A DNA stretch of 12,729 bases from an uncultured Dechloromonas sp. (GTDB taxonomy: Bacteria > Pseudomonadota > Gammaproteobacteria > Burkholderiales > Rhodocyclaceae). The position numbers and the translations under genes were made by a program. Positions 7,298 through 12,729 of this stretch are shown here, in pieces; the stretch's first letter is position 1, and each line of letters starts with the position of its first letter. Under the pieces are notes generated by a model. The model did no database searches. It was not told the origin of the DNA and was given only the letters and a program-made list of their open reading frames with translations. The stretch lies in contig CAMKYP010000070.1 in NCBI GenBank assembly GCA_946477505.1, positions 1 through 12,729 of the forward strand, in the 5' to 3' direction.

Positions 7298-7693
7298 TCA
7301 GGGTTTGCCGGTGACGGCAAGATGATCGACGAACATCACGCTCGGAAATGTCCGTTTCAGCAGCTTGCTGTAGAAATTGCTCATGGTTGCGCCATCTTCA
7401 TAGCGCACCGTGCTGCCGACCTTGATTTCGCTCTTCTGGATGGCGACCCACTGTTTCTCCTTGCTGCCCTTGCGGGCGATTTCGAGATAGCTGAATTCGT
7501 TGGCGTGGATCACGTCGAGCACTTTGCCTTCGTTCGGAAGGTCGGCGGCGCGCGGCGGCTTTTCCGGCACGAGCTGGTCGCTGGTCTGTGCCGGCGTCGG
7601 GTGGCCGGCAGGCGGGGCTGCGTATAGCGGCAGCGCGAAGGCGGCGGCGAGCAGCCAGCCGTAGCGGCATAGCTTGCGAAATGGGCGGGGCAT
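7298..7693 (-). CDS. Small exported protein, NrfJ-like
   Basis: This 131-residue exported protein has a signal peptide (GWLLAAAFALPLYAA, cleavage near residue 25-26) and then a Pro-rich linker to about 50. A compact domain follows: EGKVLDVIHANEFSYLEI, KQWVAIQKSEIKVGSTVRY and a closing NFYSKLLKRTF with PSVMFVDHL. This strand-rich pattern with a final N-F-x-S-K-x-L-x-R-T-F motif resembles small periplasmic proteins annotated NrfJ or as conserved hypotheticals, found near nitrite reductase and other redox genes. That link is from memory and not tested. It looks like an OB-like beta barrel with no heme motif and no Cys in the mature part. The ATG at 7693 follows GGA with suitable spacing. It heads the minus-strand run, 39 bases ahead of the FKBP gene. 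Confidence 0.72.
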   Translation of the reverse strand: MPRPFRKLCRYGWLLAAAFALPLYAAPPAGHPTPAQTSDQLVPEKPPRAADLPNEGKVLDVIHANEFSYLEIARKGSKEKQWVAIQKSEIKVGSTVRYEDGATMSNFYSKLLKRTFPSVMFVDHLAVTGKP

Positions 7694-7822
7694 GGGCAAT
7701 TCCGTGGTTGATGCGGACGCACGTTTTAACACGTCCGGAGGCCGGCTGGGTATCCCCCGTCGTGCCGAAAAAGGGAATCGGTTAGAGTGTGGCCCCGATT
7801 CGCTTCCTTTTCGTACCCGACC

Positions 7823-9070
7823 ATGCCTTCGTTCGACGATCAATCCCTAGCGCGGCTGTCCGCATTTTTACGCGATCTGGGTTTGGCCTTGCATGTCAGC
7901 GGGGCGCCGGCACATGACCTGGAACGCAGCCTGAACACCATAGGCGCACGGCTCGGCGTGCGGGTCGAAGGCTTTGCCGTGCTCACCTTCCTGGCGCTGA
8001 CCGTGGTCGCCGGCGACGGTACGCGGCGGGTCGAGATGCTCCGCCTGCCGCCTTACGATTTCAACATGGCGCGCCTGATCGCCTTGCAATTGTTAAGCCG
8101 CGACATCGTGTCGGCGGACGCGATCGACGCCTACGCGGCCCGTCTCGACGACATCATGCGCCAGCCGTCGCCCTGGTCGGGTTGGGCCATGGCGGCGATG
8201 GGCTTCCTGCTCTCCGGGGCGGTCGCGCTGCTGCTGCGGGGCGGCTGGGTGGAGATGCTGTGCGGCGGCTTCATCGGCGTGCTGTTCGTTGGCGGCTATG
8301 TCGGTTTTTCCCGCTACCCGCGGCTGGCGCCTGCGGTGCCAGTCATCCTGAGCGCCCTGGCGGCTTTCCTGGCACAGGTGCTGGCCCTGTTCTTTCCGCA
8401 GCAGGTACCTTTTGTCTCGGCCGTGGCCGGCATTGTCTTCCTGCTGCCCGGTTTCATGCTGACGGTAGCCATGTCGGAACTGGCGACCCGGAACTACCTG
8501 GCCGGCACCGGCCGGCTGACCGGCGCCTTTGTCCTGCTCTTCCTGCTGGGCGCCGGGCTGGCCATCGGCACCCAGGTGGCGCTGGCCAGTCTGCCGGTGC
8601 AGACACCGGGGGTGCCGCTACCGCTCGCACCCTGGGCAATCTGGCTGGCCATCGCCGCGCTCGGAGTCTCCCTGCTCGCCGTGTTGCAGGCGCCTGCTTC
8701 CTCGGCGCATATTTCGGTCGGTGCCTGCCTGTTGGCCTGGGCTGTGTTTTCGCTGCTCGACGCCCGCATGGGCAGCGTGGTCGCCGCCTTTGCAGCTGCC
8801 CTGGCGGTGGCCTGTGCGGGCCATGTCTATCAACACCTCAGCCAGCGGCCGGCGGCACTCGTCCAGATACCGGGCCTGATCACGCTGGTGCCCGGCAGCA
8901 TGGGCTTTCGCGGCTTGCACGCGCTGATGCAGCAAGACAGCGTTGCCGGCATCGGCTTGATTACCGAGATGGTCATCACCGGTGCCGTACTGGCGGTGGG
9001 TTTGCTGCTGGCCGACAACATCATGCCGGTGCTGTTCGAACGCCCGGGCGCTGAGCGGGAAGTGCGTTGA
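7823..9070 (+). CDS. ThrE family threonine/serine exporter
   Basis: This 415-residue inner-membrane protein resembles the Corynebacterium ThrE threonine/serine exporter, with the two ThrE modules fused in one chain. The N-terminal cytoplasmic part (1-115) holds FLRDLGLALHVSGAPAHDLERSL and VRVEGFAVLTFLALTVV, typical of the first domain. Several membrane segments from about 120 onward include MAAMGFLLSGAVALLL and a loop FLLPGFMLTVAMSELATRNYLAGTGRL. The second module (about 280-405) ends in IPGLITLVPGSMGFRGLHAL, a clear ThrE_2 signature. ATG 7823 is preferred; a GTG at 7787 would add twelve residues but lacks the family pattern. No clear ribosome site precedes it, and a TTAGAGT box at 7782-7788 could be the -10 of its promoter. 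It overlaps the next gene by one base. The real substrate is unknown. Confidence 0.88.
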   Translation: MPSFDDQSLARLSAFLRDLGLALHVSGAPAHDLERSLNTIGARLGVRVEGFAVLTFLALTVVAGDGTRRVEMLRLPPYDFNMARLIALQLLSRDIVSADAIDAYAARLDDIMRQPSPWSGWAMAAMGFLLSGAVALLLRGGWVEMLCGGFIGVLFVGGYVGFSRYPRLAPAVPVILSALAAFLAQVLALFFPQQVPFVSAVAGIVFLLPGFMLTVAMSELATRNYLAGTGRLTGAFVLLFLLGAGLAIGTQVALASLPVQTPGVPLPLAPWAIWLAIAALGVSLLAVLQAPASSAHISVGACLLAWAVFSLLDARMGSVVAAFAAALAVACAGHVYQHLSQRPAALVQIPGLITLVPGSMGFRGLHALMQQDSVAGIGLITEMVITGAVLAVGLLLADNIMPVLFERPGAEREVR

Positions 9071-9756
9071 TGCCCGAGGTGCGGACGCAGCCCAGCATTC
9101 GCCGGGACTTTGTCGAATGGCATCGAGGGCGGCAGCCGTACGTGTTCTGGGCGCTCGATGTCGATGTGCCGGCCGTTGCCGACGACGTGGCCCGCCATGC
9201 CCGCCTGCTGGGCGATGCCTTGCTCGAAGGCTATTGCCGGCAGCCGCATGTCACGCTCGATGTGTGCGGTTTCCCGTCCCGCCGGCCGCTGTACGACGAC
9301 GAATTCGGTCCCGCGCTGCTGGCCCGCCAACTGGCCGCCTTGCGGCTTGCCCGACCGGAGCCGTTTTCCATCGAGATCGGCGAAGCGGATAGCTTTCTCT
9401 CGGCCCCCTACCTGACGGTGCGGGATACGGAAGGCGGGATTGGCGTTCTGCGCCGATGCCTGGCGATCGACGGTGCACACCGTTTGTTCGGGGACTATGT
9501 GCCGCATGTGACGATCGGCCTGTACGCCCGATCCTTGCCGTTTTCCGAGGTCAGGGCGCGCCTGCTCGCTGGACGCTGCGACGGGCTGGTTTTCCCCGTG
9601 GCGCGGCTGTCGCTGATGGGGTATGCGCCGGCCGAAATCGGCGGGCGGCTCGACCGTCTTGCCGATTACGAGCTGGCATCGGGCGATTGGCGTTGGCGTG
9701 ACGCGGCGCCGCTCGATGCGCTGGATTTTCTCCGGGCAGGCGCTCCCGAATCCTGA
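9070..9756 (+). CDS. 2H phosphoesterase / 2'-5' RNA ligase-like protein
   Basis: This 228-residue soluble protein has the two HxT signatures of the 2H phosphoesterase superfamily: QPHVTLDV with His60 and Thr62, and VPHVTIGLY with His146 and Thr148. They lie 86 residues apart, as expected. In this superfamily the paired His act on 2',3'-cyclic phosphate or 2'-5' linkages in RNA or nucleotides. The N-terminus (QPYVFWALDVDVPAVADDV) is the usual first strand before a helix, and FSIEIGEADSFLSAPYLTV forms a middle strand pair. The start is ATG at 9070, sharing its A with the stop of the ThrE-like gene (TGATG), so the two are coupled. The length is slightly above the ~180 of ThpR. The C-terminal 45 residues, with an acidic/Trp patch (GDWRWRDAAP), I cannot assign. 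The substrate is not known. Confidence 0.82.
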   Translation: MPEVRTQPSIRRDFVEWHRGRQPYVFWALDVDVPAVADDVARHARLLGDALLEGYCRQPHVTLDVCGFPSRRPLYDDEFGPALLARQLAALRLARPEPFSIEIGEADSFLSAPYLTVRDTEGGIGVLRRCLAIDGAHRLFGDYVPHVTIGLYARSLPFSEVRARLLAGRCDGLVFPVARLSLMGYAPAEIGGRLDRLADYELASGDWRWRDAAPLDALDFLRAGAPES

Positions 9757-9818
9757 CGGCTTCATGCGGATCGTTGCCTGGCGCTGATTTTCGGCGGCGC
9801 TTGGGGCAAAATGGCCGC

Positions 9819-9828
9819 AAGGAGGTGA
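9819..9828 (+). promoter_or_regulatory. Strong ribosome binding site of malonyl-CoA decarboxylase
   Basis: AAGGAGGTGA is a near-perfect complement to the 16S rRNA 3' end and sits 3-4 bases before the ATG at 9832. It fixes this start and is the strongest ribosome site in the window. Confidence 0.8.
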
Positions 9829-9831
9829 ATC

Positions 9832-11160
9832 ATGGTGGCTGGAAACCTGGTCGACAAGCTGCGCTCCCTGATGGGGGGCGGTGCTGAACGTATCGCCCTG
9901 ACCGCGCGGGGGGTCGAGCAATTGCGCGCGCAGTTGCGCGAATGCGCCGAAGGACTTGGCGGCGAGGTGTCGGCGCGCAGCCGGGCGGCGCGTCTGGCGG
10001 AAACCTACCTGCGCCTCAACGACGAGGGGCGGCAGCGCTTCCTGAAACTGATTGCCCTCGAATTCGGCCCCGATCCGGCCAAGGTGGCCAGCGCGCACAA
10101 GGATTACCAGAAGGCGGTCGGCACGCCCGAGCAGTGGAAGGCCGAGGCCGCCTTGCGCGGTGCTATGCGCTCGTCGCGCATCCGCATCCTGACCCAGTTC
10201 AACGCCATGCCGCAGGGCGTCAAGTTCCTCGTCGACCTGCGCGCCGACCTGCTGGGCTACCTGGAAAAGGACAGGGAACTGGCGGTACTCGACCGCGAGC
10301 TGGAGTCGCGCCTGTCGGCCTGGTTCGACGTCGGTTTCCTCGAACTGCAGCGCATCACCTGGAATTCGCCGGCATCCTTGCTGGAGAAACTGATCGCGTA
10401 CGAAGCGGTACATGAAATTCGCTCATGGACCGACCTGAAGAATCGCCTCGATTCCGACCGCCGCCTGTACGCCTTCTTCCACCCGCGCATGCCGGCCGAG
10501 CCGCTGATCTTCGTCGAGGTGGCGCTGACCGATCATCTGGCCGACAACGTCCAGGCGCTGCTCGACGAGAATGCGCCGGTATTCGACAACCGCAAGGCCG
10601 ACACGGCGATTTTCTATTCCATTTCCAATACCCAGGTCGGGTTGCGCGGCGTGTCTTTCGGCAACTTCCTGCTCAAGCGGGTGATCGACGACCTGAAGCG
10701 CGACTTTCCCAAGCTGGCCAATTTCGCCACGCTGTCGCCGATGCCCGGCCTGGCGGCCTGGGTGCGCAGGAACCCGCAGGTGCTCGCCGAGGTCGGGATT
10801 GAACGCTCGCTCGATGAATTGTCGAACGGCGCCTGGGCGCAGGACAAGAAGCAGGTGCGCAGCCTGCGCGATCCGCTCGGCCGCTTGGCAGCGCGCTATC
10901 TGGCGGCGGCCAAGCAGGGCGGCGCCGAGAGTGGGCCGCCGCTCGACCCGGTGTCGCGCTTCCACCTCGGCAACGGCGCCCGTATCGAGCGGTTGAACTA
11001 TCTCGGCGACAGTTCGCCCAAGGGTTTCCGGCAGTCCTTTGGCCTGATGGTCAATTACCTGTACAGCCCGGAAGAGATCGAGACCAATCTCGAAGCCTTC
11101 GCCGGGCAGGGGGCCATCGCCATGTCGGCCGCTGTGCGCCGCCTGGCCAGGGCCAAGTAA
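9832..11160 (+). CDS. Malonyl-CoA decarboxylase
   Basis: This 442-residue enzyme converts malonyl-CoA to acetyl-CoA and CO2. The N-terminal helical domain (about 10-170) contains ARLAETYLRLNDEGRQRFLKL and RILTQFNAMPQG. The catalytic GNAT-like C-terminal domain follows: FFHPRMPAEPLIFVEVAL, then IFYSISNTQVGLRGVSFGNFLLKRV (260-284) with the conserved Ser, and FHLGNGARIERLNYLGD (377-393) with the conserved His378, ending in FGLMVNYLY. These are the catalytic Ser and His blocks of the human enzyme. The length is close to that of other bacterial enzymes (about 440-470). The C-terminus has no peroxisome-like tail. It stands alone: no malonyl-CoA synthetase (matB) or malonate transporter (matC) lies in the window, so a role in malonate breakdown or in lowering malonyl-CoA is open. 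The 75 bases upstream contain no obvious promoter. Confidence 0.95.
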   Translation: MVAGNLVDKLRSLMGGGAERIALTARGVEQLRAQLRECAEGLGGEVSARSRAARLAETYLRLNDEGRQRFLKLIALEFGPDPAKVASAHKDYQKAVGTPEQWKAEAALRGAMRSSRIRILTQFNAMPQGVKFLVDLRADLLGYLEKDRELAVLDRELESRLSAWFDVGFLELQRITWNSPASLLEKLIAYEAVHEIRSWTDLKNRLDSDRRLYAFFHPRMPAEPLIFVEVALTDHLADNVQALLDENAPVFDNRKADTAIFYSISNTQVGLRGVSFGNFLLKRVIDDLKRDFPKLANFATLSPMPGLAAWVRRNPQVLAEVGIERSLDELSNGAWAQDKKQVRSLRDPLGRLAARYLAAAKQGGAESGPPLDPVSRFHLGNGARIERLNYLGDSSPKGFRQSFGLMVNYLYSPEEIETNLEAFAGQGAIAMSAAVRRLARAK

Positions 11161-11164
11161 GCGG

Positions 11165-11188
11165 CGACCGGCCGGTCGTCGCTACAAT
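11165..11188 (+). promoter_or_regulatory. Palindrome and -10-like box ahead of deformylase
   Basis: A perfect 14-bp palindrome CGACCGGCCGGTCG (11165-11178) lies five bases after the malonyl-CoA decarboxylase stop. A TACAAT box (11183-11188, 5/6 of the -10 consensus) follows four bases later. The box is about 33 bases before the deformylase ATG, a normal leader length. No good -35 is seen, so the palindrome could be an operator or a short hairpin rather than part of a strong promoter. Confidence 0.4.
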
Positions 11189-11220
11189 TGCCGCTTGAGT
11201 TTGCCGACGAGGAAGAAACA

Positions 11221-11742
11221 ATGGCTGTTCGCGACATCCTGCGCATGGGCGATCCGCGCCTGCTGATACCGGCGGAACCGATCGCCGCATTCGATACGCC
11301 GGAACTGCACGCCCTGATCGCCGACATGATGGACACGATGGCGGCGGCCGGCGGCGTCGGTCTCGCCGCTCCGCAGATCGGCGTTGGCCTGCAGCTGGTG
11401 ATTTTCGGCTTCGAGCGCAGCGTGCGTTACCCGGATGCACCGGCCGTGCCGTTGACCGTGCTGATCAATCCGATTATCGAGCCGCTGGGTCGTGACGAGG
11501 TCGCGGCCTGGGAAGGCTGCCTGTCGGTGCCCGGCCTGCGCGGCGAAGTCGCTCGTCCCGACCGCATCCGCTACAGCGGCTACGACCCGCAGGGGAATCG
11601 GATCGAGCGCGAGGTCGAGGGCTTTCACGCCCGGGTCGTCCAGCACGAGTGCGACCACCTCAACGGCATTCTCTACCCGATGCGCGTGCGCGATTTCTCG
11701 CGTTTCGGCTTTACCGACGTGCTCTTTCCGGAATTGGGCTAG
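11221..11742 (+). CDS. def: Peptide deformylase (stand-alone copy)
   Basis: This 173-residue metalloenzyme removes the N-formyl group from nascent proteins at the ribosome. All three family motifs are intact: GVGLAAPQIG (45-54), EGCLSVPG (98-105) with the metal ligand Cys100, and HECDH (142-146) with the two His ligands and the catalytic Glu. The start at 11221 gives the standard N-terminus and is preceded by AGGAAGA. A TTG further upstream would extend the protein but lies inside the -10-like box. It is a class I deformylase of normal length. Unlike the usual def-fmt operon there is no methionyl-tRNA formyltransferase beside it, so it may be a second copy. It converges with the EamA transporter, with only about 30 bases between the stops. 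Confidence 0.96.
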   Translation: MAVRDILRMGDPRLLIPAEPIAAFDTPELHALIADMMDTMAAAGGVGLAAPQIGVGLQLVIFGFERSVRYPDAPAVPLTVLINPIIEPLGRDEVAAWEGCLSVPGLRGEVARPDRIRYSGYDPQGNRIEREVEGFHARVVQHECDHLNGILYPMRVRDFSRFGFTDVLFPELG

Positions 11743-11772
11743 CGGTACGCAGCCCTGTTCGAGACGTGTCGC

Positions 11773-12654
11773 TCAGGGCGAAGGTTTGCTGAACAGCGCG
11801 AGTGCGACGATCCCCGCAATCATGAAGGCGGTCCCGATCAGCCGCGACGGGAGCAGGGCTTCGCGCAACAGTCGCGTGCCCAAATAAACGCCGACCAACA
11901 TCGACAGCTCGCGCATCGGCGCGACATAGCTGAGCGGAGCGCGCTGGACGGCGAAAAGGACGAGTAGATAGGCCAGCGGCGACAGTAGGCCGACGGCGAT
12001 GATGTAGCGCCGGCTGCGCAGCCATTCGGCGCGCAGTGCCGGCATGTTGCGCAGTGCCTGCGGCGCGAGGATGACGGTGCGCAGGCCAAGGCACAGCACG
12101 TAGAAAAGAAGCGGAGAGAGGCCAAGTACCTTGATCGCCCAGCCGTCAATGACCATATAGGCAGCGATGCACAGGCCGGTCAGCGAGCCCCAGAATAGTC
12201 CGGCGTGGGCGCGCTCCGTCGTGGCACGGTGAATGCGGTGGGCGCCGGAGATCAGGAAGATTCCCGCCAGTAGCGCCAAAATGCCGATCCAGCCGGCCTG
12301 ATTGGGCATTTCGCCGAGCAGGGCGATGGCTGCCGTAACCGAAAAAAGCGGGCCGGTGCCGCGGGCCAGCGGATAGACGACCGAGAAATCGCTGTTGCGA
12401 TAACCTTGCTGCAGCACCAGCGAGTAGACAGCATGCATCAACGCACTCCCGGCAATGGCTGCCCAGGCAAGCCATGTCAGCGGCAGCGGATTCTCGTGCC
12501 AGGCCCAGACGGCGAAGGGCAGGGCAGCCGTGCTGGCGACCACGCCGAACAGGAAAACGAAAGGCAGGCCGCCAGAGGCCTTCTTGGCGAGCAGGTTCCA
12601 CGCGGCGTGGCACAAGGCGCCGGTGATGACGAGAATCAGGGCAATCGAATCCAC
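11773..12654 (-). CDS. EamA/DMT superfamily transporter
   Basis: This inner-membrane drug/metabolite transporter has about 293 residues from a GTG start at 12654. The sequence begins with the usual SIALILVITGALCHAAWNLLAKKA, the first of about ten hydrophobic helices arranged as two EamA repeats. Repeat 1 ends with SVVYPLARGTGPLFSVTAAIALLGE, and repeat 2 has the matching SYVAPMRELSMLVGVYLGTRLLREALLPSRLIG. The Pro-x-R/E patterns in both are typical. The start is uncertain: no ribosome site is seen, and a TTG at 12693 would add thirteen residues of non-membrane sequence. The gene lies tail-to-tail with the deformylase and has no operon partner in the window. Substrates in this superfamily are very diverse, from amino acids to nucleosides, and cannot be predicted here. 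Confidence 0.88.
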   Translation of the reverse strand: MDSIALILVITGALCHAAWNLLAKKASGGLPFVFLFGVVASTAALPFAVWAWHENPLPLTWLAWAAIAGSALMHAVYSLVLQQGYRNSDFSVVYPLARGTGPLFSVTAAIALLGEMPNQAGWIGILALLAGIFLISGAHRIHRATTERAHAGLFWGSLTGLCIAAYMVIDGWAIKVLGLSPLLFYVLCLGLRTVILAPQALRNMPALRAEWLRSRRYIIAVGLLSPLAYLLVLFAVQRAPLSYVAPMRELSMLVGVYLGTRLLREALLPSRLIGTAFMIAGIVALALFSKPSP

Positions 12655-12729
12655 GGAACGGGGGGGGACAAGGCAAAAACGGCAGCGTAGCAAATCGCGC
12701 GCTGCGCGGCATCCGGAGAAATGTGGCGG

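Noticed and set aside
8830..10413. Long minus-strand open frame (about 527 codons) across the ThrE, 2H and decarboxylase genes
   Set aside because: It spans three well-supported genes on the other strand, and the translation is low in hydrophobic structure and resembles no family.

Overview
The window looks like an ordinary chromosomal segment of a GC-rich betaproteobacterium, probably a member of the Rhodocyclales (Dechloromonas/Azonexus/Azospira-like). This placement is inferred from the gene mix: PpsA, a PEP-CTERM exosortase substrate, c-type cytochromes, malonyl-CoA decarboxylase and Upp/UraA. It also rests on strong GC bias at third codon positions. I cannot run a search to confirm it. 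No mobile elements, tRNA or rRNA genes, or CRISPR arrays were seen.

Layout. (1) 1-1300: the C-terminal half of phosphoenolpyruvate synthase (+), closed by two stacked hairpins, the second with a U-tract. (2) 1334-2090: a small secreted PEP-CTERM protein (-) behind an AT-rich upstream region that holds a good candidate sigma-54 (-24/-12) promoter. (3) 2091-3269: two divergent heme-protein genes. One is a cytochrome c' gene (-) whose reading frame breaks exactly at the C-terminal heme-attachment site. The other is an intact diheme cytochrome c (+) that seems to lack the usual Met ligands. (4) 3276-7693: seven genes in a row on the minus strand. In transcription order they are a small exported NrfJ-like protein, an FKBP-type prolyl isomerase lipoprotein, a flavodoxin-fold oxidoreductase, uracil phosphoribosyltransferase (upp), uracil permease (uraA), and the AzlC/AzlD branched-chain amino acid exporter. 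Upp-UraA and AzlC-AzlD overlap by 1 and 4 bases, which suggests translational coupling. (5) 7823-11742: a plus-strand block with a ThrE-type amino acid exporter overlapping a 2H phosphoesterase, then malonyl-CoA decarboxylase and a stand-alone peptide deformylase. (6) 11773-12654: an EamA/DMT-family transporter (-), convergent with the deformylase.

How the genes work together: Upp and UraA form a uracil uptake and salvage pair. AzlC and AzlD are the two subunits of one exporter. The two cytochromes share a divergent control region and may have belonged to one respiratory or nitrosative-stress function. The rest are housekeeping or accessory genes with no strong functional link. I do not see a convincing new multi-gene defence or biosynthetic system here. 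The best leads are the broken cytochrome c', the putative RpoN control of the PEP-CTERM gene, and the ThrE-2H phosphoesterase coupling.
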